Assembly: GCA_963709175.1 (NCBI GenBank)
Contig: CAVPVK010000003.1
Coordinates: 806,001 to 870,000, forward strand
Length of the DNA: 64,000 nt
Direction: 5' to 3'
Origin: JANXQG01 sp963709175
GTDB taxonomy: Bacteria > Planctomycetota > Planctomycetia > Pirellulales > Thermoguttaceae
Shown: positions 20,897-29,113 of the stretch, piece after piece
How the letters are laid out: every line of letters starts with the position of its first letter
Numbering within the stretch: position 1 is the stretch's first letter
Translations under genes and position numbers: made by a program
The notes under the pieces: generated by a model
Database searches by the model: none
What the model saw: the letters and a program-made list of their open reading frames with translations, nothing else
Told to the model about the DNA's origin: nothing

Positions 20897-21168
20897 GTGG
20901 CACGATCGTTAAGAATCGAATTGGCCGGGGGACTTTACCCTGCGATGCGTCGCGGCGGCGAGCGACGCCCGATTTTCCGCAACGACGACGATCGCCGGCG
21001 CGGCGACGCTAGGGATACGCGTTGGCGGAGGTCGCGCGGGTGCTTGGATACCGTGGCCCGAGCAGCGTTGGGGCGGACGTGGCTCGCATTGAAGCGGCCG
21101 GGAAGATGTTGACGCGACCCTTGCCAAGCTACAGAAACAACTTGCTAATGGCTAAAGTAGGTTTGACC
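20897..21168 (+). pseudogene. Internally deleted RAYT (REP-associated Y1 transposase) relic
   Basis: The first ~30 codons from a GTG at 20897 (MARSLRIELAGG, then GGERRPIFRNDDDRRR) match the start of the full RAYTs at 48211 and 53711. The sequence then jumps to the C-terminal part in another frame (ARVLGYRGPSSVGADVARIE), so about 230 codons including the catalytic HxH are missing. The tail at 21152-21168 (CTAAAGTAGGTTTGACC) resembles the terminal repeat of the complete copies. It is more diverged than they are from each other, so it is an older, non-autonomous relic. Confidence 0.75.
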
Positions 21169-21170
21169 CC

Positions 21171-22250
21171 ATGCCTTTGGTAGGTGAATCCGGCACGGGC
21201 ACTTTTACACAGTCCGGCGGGACGAATCAGGCCAATGTCTTGGTCCTCGCCGCCTCGGCCGGCTCTTGGGGCGCCTATTTCTTGGAGGGCGGGCTGCTAC
21301 GTCTGTCGACGCTCAGCACCGGGAATGGCGCCGCGTCGTTCAACTTCAACGGTGGTACCCTGCAAGCCGGTGACGCGCTTGCCACGAACCTGCCGATGAC
21401 ATTGGGCACAAGCGGCGGAGGGGCCACCTTTGACACTAACGGCTACGCTGTAACGCTCTCCGGTTCGTTTTCGGGTCCCGGCAGCCTCACGAAAGTCGAT
21501 AGCGGCTCGCTGATTCTGGGCGCCGCCAACACGTACTCAGGCAACACGCTGATCACCGGTGGCACGCTTGTGTTGGGTAGTCCTCTCGCCTTGCAGGACA
21601 GCACGCTCGACACCAGCGGCAGCGGGGTGCTGAGCTTCGGTACGCTGACCTCCGCCACACTTGGCGGACTGACTGGCCCAGGCGCGCTCACCTTGAGCAA
21701 TACCTCCTCCGCTGCCCTGTCCCTCATCGTGGGCAACAACAACGCCAGCACGACATTCTCTGGCACGCTCGGCGGACTGGGCAGTTTGACGAAGATCGGC
21801 GGCGGAACTCTGATTCTGGCGGGCAGCGACAGCTATGCGGGCGGCACAATCATCGAGTTGGGCACGCTGGAAATCAGCATGCCGGAGGCATTGCCCGCAG
21901 GCGGCAGCTTGGCGATTGGGGCGGGCGGCACGTTCGTCTTCGATCCCACGGCCTCTGCCTCGCCAATGACGGCTCCAAGCGAAATTTCGGCGATGCCTGT
22001 GCCGGAGTCGGGGACGCTGGTGCTGCTGGGCGTTGCCCTCGGCCTTGTCGGCTACATCCGGCGGCGGCGACGGAAAGCCAGACCCATGAGGTCAGCGGCC
22101 TCCGACCAACAAGACGCCCCAGCCATCCTTTCCTTCCCCTCGCATTCGTCCTCGACGCGCGGCACGAAGGGCAGCTTGATCGGGCGTCGAGCGGACAGCG
22201 TGCCGTCGGCCAGCTTGCCTGGCGCGGCATGGGCTGACGGTTGGCACTAA
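21171..22250 (+). CDS. Autotransporter-type beta-strand repeat protein with PEP-CTERM, N-truncated
   Basis: Surface protein, 359 codons. Repeats such as SGSFSGPGSLTKVDSGSLIL and FSGTLGGLGSLTKIGGGTLI are the autotransporter-associated beta-strand repeat, predicted to form a right-handed helix. The C-terminal part has a PEP-CTERM signal (VPESGTLVLLGVALGLVGYI then RRRRR) for sorting by an exosortase. There is no signal peptide: the first codons lie against the RAYT relic tail at 21168, so the 5' end is probably lost. Unusually, about 55 residues follow the sorting signal. Confidence 0.7.
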   Translation: MPLVGESGTGTFTQSGGTNQANVLVLAASAGSWGAYFLEGGLLRLSTLSTGNGAASFNFNGGTLQAGDALATNLPMTLGTSGGGATFDTNGYAVTLSGSFSGPGSLTKVDSGSLILGAANTYSGNTLITGGTLVLGSPLALQDSTLDTSGSGVLSFGTLTSATLGGLTGPGALTLSNTSSAALSLIVGNNNASTTFSGTLGGLGSLTKIGGGTLILAGSDSYAGGTIIELGTLEISMPEALPAGGSLAIGAGGTFVFDPTASASPMTAPSEISAMPVPESGTLVLLGVALGLVGYIRRRRRKARPMRSAASDQQDAPAILSFPSHSSSTRGTKGSLIGRRADSVPSASLPGAAWADGWH

Positions 22251-22547
22251 GTCGGTTATGCGCCGCGTCGAAGTGCGGTCTTGGGATGGAAATGCTGCGG
22301 AAGTCGGTGCTGCGGCCGAACAAGCCAGCGGTTCTTCTTACCGAAACGGCTACCGAAAACGGCAGAAAACTGCATTGTCACATTTTTGCTTGTGAGAACT
22401 GTCGTCCTCAAAAGTCGCGATCGTGTTGCTTTGTCTAACCGGGTGAATGATAATGGCGTCGTTCCGTCCAGACGCAACAGGCGGATTCGCTGATCGGCCT
22501 GGACGCTGCTGCCATCAAAGGTTTATGAAAACAAACAGGAGTGGCTA

Positions 22548-23909
22548 ATGAGCGTTCGTAATTCGATGCGGTCAGCATGCACGTTGGTGACATGCTTGTT
22601 CATGCTCGCGGCAGTGAGCCGAAACGGTTGGTCTGCTGCACCGCAGTACTCGATCCTGCACAACTTCCGGTTTGGCACCAGCGACGGCTCCGATCCGAAT
22701 GGGGGCGTAGCAATTCTCGGCTCGAAAATCTACGGCACTACATTGCTGTGGGGCAGCGGTCAAGATGGCGTGTTGTATTCGATGAACCTGGACGGAACTG
22801 GTTACCAGGTGCTCCATAATTTTTCTGGCGCCGACGGTAATCAGCCGGAATCGGATTTGACTTTCGCGGGAACGACGCTCTTTGGCACAGCCGAATTTGG
22901 CGGAGGCGCTGACAACGGCACGATTTTCAGCTACAACACCGCCAATGCAAGTTTTCAAACTGTGTATCAGTTCGCCGGCGCGTTTACGGATGCGGCAACT
23001 CCCATGGCCGGCTTCACAGCCGTTGGAAACACATTATACGCCGAAACGTGGGAAGGGGGCAGCGCCAACGGCGGAGCCATTATCAAGCTGAATTCCAACG
23101 GCACAGGTTACAGCATGGTAAAGAGCCTGGGTGGGTTTGGGACGCCGCAGCCTGGCTCCCAACCCGAAGCAGATCTTATTCAAGTGGGTTCGAAATTATA
23201 CGGAACAACCAATGCGGGAGGAGCTTACGGCAACGGAACGATCTTCAGCCTCGATCTAAACACCTTCGCGCTGAATTATTTGTACAGTTTCGGCTCGGTT
23301 GCCAACGACGGTTCGAAGCCGCATGGAAATCTCTTGCTGGATGGCAGCGAGTTATATGGAATCACAACTGACGGCGGAAGCGCGAACGACGGCGTGTTGT
23401 TCAGTTTCAATACCACTTCGTCCACGTACAATGTGCTCCACGACTTTGGAGGCAAGGCTGACGGCGCCAACCCAATGGGCGGGTTAGTGCTGGTTGATTC
23501 GCTACTGTACGGAACTGCGTCGGCGGGCGGGAGTGCAGGGGATGGCACTGTCTATAGCTTTGATCCGGCCACCGACAATTTGGCGATCGTTCACAATTTC
23601 ATGGGGACGCCAAACGATGGCCAGAACCCGCACTCCGATCTCACGTCCCTCGGCAATACGATTTACGGAACGACGTATGGCGGTGGAACTAATGGGGCAG
23701 GCATTTTGTTTTCCATCGCCGTTCCTGAGCCAAGTACCCTCGTCCTTCTCGCCCTCGGCGCCGTCGTGTTGCTGGGCTATGCCTGGCGGCGAAGGCGGCT
23801 TGCAAAGTGGGCCACGCGCGATGAGGAAGATGATGTTCCGGTCACTCTATCGCTCTCGTCCTTCACATCCGGCACCCAAATCTCTCAAGCCCTGCGCCGC
23901 GCCGCGTGA
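22548..23909 (+). CDS. Gloeo/Verruco-repeat protein with PEP-CTERM sorting signal
   Basis: Exported surface protein of 453 residues. A signal peptide (about 1-30, ending WSAAP) is followed by roughly seven repeats of the pattern LYGTTxxGGxxxxGTxFSxxxxT with xxFGxxxDGxxPxGxL, typical of the Gloeo_Verruco (GloVer) repeat, which probably folds as a propeller. A PEP-CTERM signal (VPEPSTLVLLALGAVVLLGY then WRRRR) is near the end. About 40 residues follow it, as in the preceding PEP-CTERM gene. The function of such proteins is unknown; they are usually cell-surface or matrix proteins. Confidence 0.85.
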   Translation: MSVRNSMRSACTLVTCLFMLAAVSRNGWSAAPQYSILHNFRFGTSDGSDPNGGVAILGSKIYGTTLLWGSGQDGVLYSMNLDGTGYQVLHNFSGADGNQPESDLTFAGTTLFGTAEFGGGADNGTIFSYNTANASFQTVYQFAGAFTDAATPMAGFTAVGNTLYAETWEGGSANGGAIIKLNSNGTGYSMVKSLGGFGTPQPGSQPEADLIQVGSKLYGTTNAGGAYGNGTIFSLDLNTFALNYLYSFGSVANDGSKPHGNLLLDGSELYGITTDGGSANDGVLFSFNTTSSTYNVLHDFGGKADGANPMGGLVLVDSLLYGTASAGGSAGDGTVYSFDPATDNLAIVHNFMGTPNDGQNPHSDLTSLGNTIYGTTYGGGTNGAGILFSIAVPEPSTLVLLALGAVVLLGYAWRRRRLAKWATRDEEDDVPVTLSLSSFTSGTQISQALRRAA

Positions 23910-23949
23910 TGTTGCATGCTGGCCAACGGCTAAGAAGAAGTTCGCCAGG

Positions 23950-23969
23950 CTGCCGCCCGCAGGCGGCAG
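23950..23969. terminator. Perfect 8-bp hairpin between convergent genes
   Basis: CTGCCGCC, loop CGCA, GGCGGCAG. It lies between the stop of the GloVer gene and the convergent small gene at 23987. It has no T tract, so it may be a two-way terminator or simply a palindrome. Confidence 0.4.
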
Positions 23970-23986
23970 GCATCCGACATAATGCG

Positions 23987-24187
23987 TCATCGGAAGCCTC
24001 CGGTGCCGTTGGTCTCGGCCTTCAGGCTGTCGATCAGTTCGGACGCTTGGCTAATAGCTAAGTCTTCCGGATGAAGAACAACGTGGTCCTCCGTGGGGCG
24101 GGAATCGAAGCGAACCCAGCCCTGGCACGCTCGGAGGAAGGAAGCTGCCGGGGCTGGACCGCGGGGCGCCGCGTGAATGCCAGCCAA
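23987..24187 (-). CDS. Small hypothetical protein, start uncertain
   Basis: A 66-codon frame from a possible TTG at 24187 reads LAGIHAAPRGPAPAASFLRA and ends with a natural-looking acidic and helical part (EDHVVLHPEDLAISQASELI). It is divergent from the sigma factor gene, whose ATG is 73 bases away. The frame is open upstream into the sigma gene, where it is a shadow. The composition of the last 50 residues argues for a real or recently real gene. No family recognised. Confidence 0.35.
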   Translation of the reverse strand: MAGIHAAPRGPAPAASFLRACQGWVRFDSRPTEDHVVLHPEDLAISQASELIDSLKAETNGTGGFR

Positions 24188-24259
24188 TATTCTTTCTCGA
24201 TTCAGTAGACGGATCGCCCCACCTTCCGGATCATTCTTGCAGGAGGCGCAAATTGAACC

Positions 24260-24801
24260 ATGGCGGGTGATCCGGCGACAAGTGATGCGGCGAGTTTTGC
24301 GGCGTTTGTGCAGGAGCACCGGGCCGAGCTTGTCCGCGTGGCGCTGCGGATCGCCGTGGATTCTGCGGAGGCCGAAGACGTGGTGCAGGATACGCTCACG
24401 GCCCTTTGGCGCCACTGGCAGGGTCGCCAGCCGAGGGACCCGCCTGCTTATGCTTTTGCGCGGTCACGCTCAACGCCATCAAGCGCCGCATCCGCCGGCG
24501 GCGGACGGCGGCGCTGGAAGCCGCGGGCGACGTGCCCGGCCCAGCGCCGCCCGAGACTGAACCGCTCGATCCGCTGGAGTTGGAACGGGCCATCGCCGAG
24601 CTTCCGACAGCGCAGCAGGTGGTCATACGGATGCGGTATTACCTCGGTTTATCCTTGGCACAAATCAGTCGAAACTTGTCTATTTCGTCGAATACGGCCG
24701 CTAGTCGCTGTCGGTACGCGCTGGCGGCCCTTCGCAAGGCATTAAGTGGCCCGCGGCATTCCGTCGGGGCCGGAAAGGAAGAAGATCATGGAAACGGATA
24801 A
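24260..24801 (+). CDS. ECF-type RNA polymerase sigma factor, frameshifted
   Basis: Alternative sigma factor. Region 2 is in the first frame (FAAFVQEHRAELVRVALRIA, then AEAEDVVQDTLTALWRHW). The frame then breaks in the TTTTG at 24454-24458 and continues as AVTLNAIKRRIRRRR, followed by region 4 (ELPTAQQVVIRMRYYLGLSL and ISRNLSISSNTAASRCRYAL). One added base restores AYAFRAVTLNAIKRR and a protein of about 180 residues. The start has GGAGG upstream. It overlaps by 14 bases a small membrane-protein gene that could be its partner, though that protein does not resemble a known anti-sigma factor. Confidence 0.75.
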
Positions 24802-25135
24802 AGAACCGCAGGTAGAGTTCGGACAGGGACGCGCGTTGCCCATCGCCGCGGTGATCGCCGGCGCGGCAATTGCAATCGGCGTCCCGGCGGACGTGCTCGG
24901 GCTGGGACACGATCTGACGCCGCAGATGCAGTTGTGGCTTACGGTGCTGGCCGTCTGCATCGGCGGCCTGACGGCTATCATTGCCGCGTTCTTCGGCACC
25001 GTCATCCCGTCATCCGTAAGCGGAGGCTGGCATGGGCACGGCAATCGCCACGGTCGCAACGAAACGAAGACGAAAGCGGCGGCGTCTGATCAGCCTAGTC
25101 CTACGGCATCCAGCGCCGCAGCAGGTGATGCATGA
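24788..25135 (+). CDS. Small two-helix membrane protein downstream of the ECF sigma factor
   Basis: 115 residues; no family recognised. Two membrane helices (about ALPIAAVIAGAAIAIGVPAD and WLTVLAVCIGGLTAIIAAFF) are followed by a Gly/His/Asn-rich, then Ala/Ser-rich tail. The start at 24788 has GGAAAGGAAG just upstream and overlaps the end of the sigma gene by 14 bases, so the two are probably translated together. By position it could regulate or be the target of the sigma factor, but it has no zinc-binding HxxxCxxC of a ZAS anti-sigma. Confidence 0.6.
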   Translation: METDKEPQVEFGQGRALPIAAVIAGAAIAIGVPADVLGLGHDLTPQMQLWLTVLAVCIGGLTAIIAAFFGTVIPSSVSGGWHGHGNRHGRNETKTKAAASDQPSPTASSAAAGDA

Positions 25136-25528
25136 TCGCCACGTTGTCGCAATGCAGGGAACACATGCGGTAGTCTGGTTATAATGCCTTGAAACAGGCT
25201 GAAATTGATGCCCGCGGCAGCGTACAATCAGTTCGATGTCACTTTCCGGTTCGTTAACAATTCCACCTAGCTTCGGCAGCTTGACAACGCGATGCTCGGC
25301 TGCGAAAATCCGGTAATGTTCTACGCAAGCCAGCGGTCGAATACCTGCTCGGCGTGCTATTTGAGAGGCACCCATGTGCCTCTTAGCAAGATCAGGGCCG
25401 GCAAGGACGGCATCAGGTCGAGCCCCCCGACGAAACGGAAATACGATTGGGCGGATCTCCTGGAGCGACAGTGAATGGCAGCCGGCACATGGTGTTCCGA
25501 TGCATCGGAGTGACTGCAGGGTCCCATC
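25136..25528. other. 393-base stretch with a palindrome, no supported gene
   Basis: Contains a perfect hairpin at 25364-25383 (AGAGGCAC, loop CCAT, GTGCCTCT) and a TATAAT at 25180-25185 without a good -35 box. Minus-strand frames here look coherent in places (for example GIRPLACVEHYRIFAAEHRV) but have no start or domain, so they may be decay products. Confidence 0.4.
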
Positions 25529-26314
25529 ATGGCAACAAATTCCACTCGAATCGTTGATCCCGTATTTGATCACGACATGTTCCTTTTTCGCGAAAAACAC
25601 CTGGCAATCGCCAAGAAGTATGTCATCTTGAACGAAGATGGCCAGTCCATTCTTTTCGTCGAGCGACCTGCGCGTATGGCCCGACGTATTCTGGCAGTTC
25701 TCGCCGGGATCGTCGCCGCTCCGGTTTTCGGCGTCTTGATTTGGTGCTTGTTGTCGGTCATCCCCAACAACAAGATTCAGATCGTGCTGGCATTCGTTGC
25801 TCTTGTCGGTTCGATCGTGATTCTCTTTGCCACGCCGATCTGGCTCTCTCCGCGACGACATGTCACCGTGTATCGAGACGAGAGCAAACAGGAAGCCCTG
25901 TTGTGCGTGCTTCAGGCTTGGAAATGGGGATTTATCGCCCGGCAGACCGTGACCGATGCCACTGGCGAGGTCCTTGCGAAGGTCCGCCAGAACCGCGTGT
26001 ACAACTTTCTCTTTCGCAAGCAGTGGCAGTGTTACGGGCCGGACGGCTCGATCCTGTGCCTCGTCAAGGAAGACTCCGCCCTTCTCTCGCTGTTGCGACA
26101 GTTCGGCTCCCGGATGTTCGGGGCGTTGAAAACCAATTTCATCCTCCTCCAAGGCGAGACGGAGAACGTGATCGGCGAATTCAACCGGAAAATCAACATC
26201 CTGAACCGGTACGCGCTCGATCTGAAGGCCGACCCCACGCAAAGCCTGGATCGCCGCGTCGCTGTGGCCATTGGCGTGATCCTCGACATGGACGAAAAAC
26301 CTTGGGTTACCTGA
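25529..26314 (+). CDS. Membrane protein with scramblase/LURP-like (tubby-fold) domain
   Basis: 261 residues. The N-terminal FREKHLAIAKKYVILNEDGQ resembles the first strands of the phospholipid-scramblase/LURP-one fold. Two membrane helices follow (about residues 50-105). The second half continues the barrel pattern: TVTDATGEVLAKVRQNRVYN, QWQCYGPDGSILCLVKEDSA, NFILLQGETENVIGEFNRKI and a closing ALDLKADPTQSLDRRVAVAI. The role is unknown; such proteins may sense or bind lipids. The fold call is from pattern memory. It is a single-gene unit on the plus strand. Confidence 0.55.
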   Translation: MATNSTRIVDPVFDHDMFLFREKHLAIAKKYVILNEDGQSILFVERPARMARRILAVLAGIVAAPVFGVLIWCLLSVIPNNKIQIVLAFVALVGSIVILFATPIWLSPRRHVTVYRDESKQEALLCVLQAWKWGFIARQTVTDATGEVLAKVRQNRVYNFLFRKQWQCYGPDGSILCLVKEDSALLSLLRQFGSRMFGALKTNFILLQGETENVIGEFNRKINILNRYALDLKADPTQSLDRRVAVAIGVILDMDEKPWVT

Positions 26315-26849
26315 CGCCGAGGCTGCTGCGTTACGGGAGGGCGAGCACAAACTGACTTCTCACCAAACGCGGCCAGTCAATTCGCCCGGCGCACTGCCAG
26401 TTGGATGAGGATTTTCGGGCCGTCGAGCGCGGGCATGGTGGTCTCCTGGTTCCGTGGGGCGTTGATGCGGCGGAAGAAAGATGAATTGCCATAATGTAGA
26501 TGTCGGGACCGCCGGCGTTTAGCCCAGTGGAGCCTCCGAATCGCCCCCCGCATTTTGTGTGCGACTGCCTATTGACTTGAATTACCGATAGCGATAATAC
26601 GGCCGCTGAGCACTGACGAGGGTGCTTGGCGGCCATTCGCTTTTCTGGGCCACGCAGCGGCCCGCGAACCCCGCCCGCTGGAAGATTCCGGCCTTGGAGC
26701 GCGGGATGCGTTTTCTACGGACTGTTTCCGACATAACCCCTAACGGGGTGCTAATATTGCGCAGCACCTGGTTTGGGCATCGTGGGCCAGTCTCTCTCGC
26801 AATTCCTCGACGAGTCGTATTTGCCGGATCGCATTGGTCTGGCGGCGTT
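26315..26849. other. 535-base region with possible mini-ORFs only
   Basis: A 19-codon minus frame at 26377-26436 (MPALDGPKILIQLAVRRAN) has an AGGAGACCACC leader much like that of the gene starting at 31122, suggesting a truncated relative of the same gene type. A short hairpin ACCCC-TAAC-GGGGT is near 26735-26750. A separate small frame is listed at 26582. Confidence 0.35.
26582..26734 (-). CDS. Possible small basic protein
   Basis: 50 codons from the ATG at 26734: MSETVRRKRIPRSKAGIFQR followed by a neutral middle and an end in YYRYR. It is basic and has no family match. No gene lies on the opposite strand here, so it is not a shadow, but there is no clear ribosome-binding site; a small palindrome covers the upstream region. 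Listed as possible only. Confidence 0.25.
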   Translation of the reverse strand: MSETVRRKRIPRSKAGIFQRAGFAGRCVAQKSEWPPSTLVSAQRPYYRYR

Positions 26850-27410
26850 CTACGTGGCGGACCTGCGGCGGGTGGTGCGGCAGCCGAGGCTGAGGTACTG
26901 GGCAAGCCGGCGATGGCGACGCGGGAGCGATTGCATCCAGGCGGAGAAGTCGATGCGGCTGGCGGCCAGGTCCGCGGGCGTTGTATTCCGGCTCTCGGCG
27001 AGAAGGTCGTGGCAGCAGTCTTCCGGGTCGTACCAGCACTCGTTCACGCGGTCGTACTTGTCTAGCCGTTCGACGGTGATGCCTTTGTTGACTTGGCAGT
27101 ATTTGCTCAAGATGTCCTTGATCGAAAGATGGCCGCCGACGATCCTGTGGTCGCGGGTTTGCTTTTCGGCGAAAGTCGCCAGGACGGTCAGGAATGCCTG
27201 ATCGAGCTTGCCGCGACGGGCCAATCGGACCAGGGCCTCCCAGGTGTTGCAGAGCACGTCCTGCACGGCCTCTTGCTTGGCCTCGGGATCGAGATGCCGG
27301 AAGGCGATGCGGGCATGCCGTTTTATCGAAGGGAGCATTTTCGCAAAGACGGCTTTGACCTTGGCGAGCGAGAAGCCGGAATCGTGATCTCCTGCGGATG
27401 CGGAAACCAT
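26850..27410 (-). CDS. Sigma-factor-like protein of a planctomycete family, C-terminus disrupted
   Basis: 186 codons from the ATG at 27410, chosen because GGAGG lies 8 bases upstream. The N-terminal half (FAKMLPSIKRHARIAFRHLD, then KQEAVQDVLCNTWEALVRL) has the helical pattern of sigma-70 region 2 and of planctomycete proteins annotated as sigma-like. A linker with KDILSKYCQVNKGITVERLD leads to SAWMQSLPRRHRRLAQYLSL, the lead-in to a region-4 helix-turn-helix. The frame then ends early in RTTRRRSAT, so the DNA-binding helix is missing or frameshifted. Confidence 0.5.
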   Translation of the reverse strand: MVSASAGDHDSGFSLAKVKAVFAKMLPSIKRHARIAFRHLDPEAKQEAVQDVLCNTWEALVRLARRGKLDQAFLTVLATFAEKQTRDHRIVGGHLSIKDILSKYCQVNKGITVERLDKYDRVNECWYDPEDCCHDLLAESRNTTPADLAASRIDFSAWMQSLPRRHRRLAQYLSLGCRTTRRRSAT

Positions 27411-27776
27411 TGGGGTGACCTCCAAGAACTTCGGGGGTGAGAGGCCGTCGATAGAGGCAGCTCAAAGCCGTTGCGAGCGGTCGTGAGTTGCAAAACGCGA
27501 CCGCTGACGGCTAAGACGGGCATTTCGGGTTATAATGCCGGAAATCGGCCAGATCTTCACTTTGGACGCCTAGTGGCTTGCAGCATTGCCGGCGGATCCC
27601 AGCGCGCCGCAGGGTTTGCCTTGGCGACAAGGCCAAACGCAACTTGACAGACGGCGGCAAGTTGCGATCCTCGGTCGCTTGCAAGCCCCGCCCCAGAGGG
27701 GTAAACTGGCACCTGGCCCCAAGAAGGCAGCAGGCGTTCCAGTTTCGGAACTACGCCAGGATGGGGAGGACAATCC
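27411..27776. other. Upstream region of the HNH/deaminase pair
   Basis: No supported gene in 366 bases. TATAAT at 27531-27536 could be the -10 element of the downstream pair, but no -35 box at the right distance is evident. The short plus-strand frames at 27578-27790 lack domain content. A GGGGAGGACA before the ATG at 27777 serves as the ribosome site. Confidence 0.35.
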
Positions 27777-28958
27777 ATGAGTTTCCGTGAAAGACCTGAA
27801 TACCAAAATTGGCGGGATGCGGTTTTCAAACTGTTCGGGCGGCGGTGCATTTTGTGCGGCCACAACGGAAATATCACCGCGCATCACGTCTTGGCCGTGA
27901 ACACTTATCCTGAACTAGCCTTCGATCCAGCAAACGGAGTTCCAGTTTGTGGGAACTGCCACACGCAGGTCAACGGCAACGAAGATGCCTACGTCGATGG
28001 ACTGAAAAGGCGGCAGCGGGAGCTATTGAATGGCGGCACGACTGTACCGGAAACCCAGGAGGAGAGTGAGAAGGAACTGCGACAACGAGCCGAACTCGAT
28101 CCTTTCAATACCGAGGCCCTGGTACGATGGTTTAGCAAGGCAAGTGATCCGCAAGTTGTCGTTGACTTCTATAATACCCATCATTTGCATATCCCAAAAA
28201 GTGCGTTGCTCTATGCCGCACTCTCTGCACACTTCGAGGCTCTGGGTAGATGGAACGATGTTGTACAAATCGTTGACGCCGCTACGCTATGCGCAGTAAC
28301 GGAAGAAGAGCCTCACAACTGGGGCGCGGAACTTGGGGTGCAACTAGCGCAACGCAAGTACAATGCAATGTGTGAATTGTCCCAGTGGGAGAATGCACTC
28401 GACGAACTTCGGAAACTCTCGGCTGCCTTTTCCGAGTGGGCCGAACTCCATGCTTTCCTCTCTTCCCAATTGTACGACGGTTTTGTCAATCGCGTACGGG
28501 ACAAAAACCTACTTGAAGAATCGTTGCGGCATGCCTTGCAGGCAGCTCAGCTTGCTCCTGATAAATACTCTATAGTATCTTCGGCTGTGTTCCTAATGGT
28601 AGAATCGCTCGCCGCCGCCAACACCTGGTTTGGCGTCAAGCGTGATTATTCGTCCGCCTTTCGCTACGGCAAGCGGGCGTTGGCGTTGGCCTCGACAGAT
28701 GAGGAAAAGATTGGCGCGTTGCAAAACATAGCGGTCATATACGGGACGAATGATCTCTATGCCGACGCGCGAAGTTGTCTTCGCGAGGCGATGCAAATTG
28801 ACGATTGCAACGTGGGCATTATTGCCGATCTGGCACATTGTTGCTATATGGATGGGGATTTTGGGGAAGCCCTTCGGTTTGCGAAGCGGGCGTTGATGCT
28901 CGATCCGAATAACAAATCGTGCAGGCAAATTCGTGACCGGTGTCTAAGACGATCCTGA
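27777..28958 (+). CDS. HNH endonuclease domain fused to TPR-like helical repeats
   Basis: 393 residues. An N-terminal HNH nuclease domain has all key residues: C24-x2-C27, H36-H37, N53 and C58-x2-C61-H62 (zinc-binding HNH type). The remaining 300 residues are helical with TPR character, e.g. ALLYAALSAHFEALGRWNDV, RYGKRALALASTDEEKIGAL and GEALRFAKRALMLDPNNKSC. A nuclease joined to a repeat sensor is a layout seen in many bacterial conflict systems, but this exact pair is not one I recognise. GGGGAGGA precedes the start. It is 155 bases upstream of the deaminase gene on the same strand. Base composition looks less GC-rich than neighbours, which fits transfer. Confidence 0.75.
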   Translation: MSFRERPEYQNWRDAVFKLFGRRCILCGHNGNITAHHVLAVNTYPELAFDPANGVPVCGNCHTQVNGNEDAYVDGLKRRQRELLNGGTTVPETQEESEKELRQRAELDPFNTEALVRWFSKASDPQVVVDFYNTHHLHIPKSALLYAALSAHFEALGRWNDVVQIVDAATLCAVTEEEPHNWGAELGVQLAQRKYNAMCELSQWENALDELRKLSAAFSEWAELHAFLSSQLYDGFVNRVRDKNLLEESLRHALQAAQLAPDKYSIVSSAVFLMVESLAAANTWFGVKRDYSSAFRYGKRALALASTDEEKIGALQNIAVIYGTNDLYADARSCLREAMQIDDCNVGIIADLAHCCYMDGDFGEALRFAKRALMLDPNNKSCRQIRDRCLRRS

Positions 28959-29113
28959 CGCGCGTGGGACTAACCGAAGAATCGTGGTAAATTTGAACAT
29001 CGGGACGGCCGGCGGCAATAGCTATGCCCCGGCTAAGCGGCCCGGCGGGTGTTGCGGTTCTTCATCCTGTACAATGCCTACCTGGCCAGCCCGCCATTGA
29101 AAAGGATGAGATC

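Noticed and set aside
25010..26350. 446-codon minus-strand frame
   Set aside because: Mostly antisense to the scramblase-like gene, which has clear domain structure; the remainder lacks a start.
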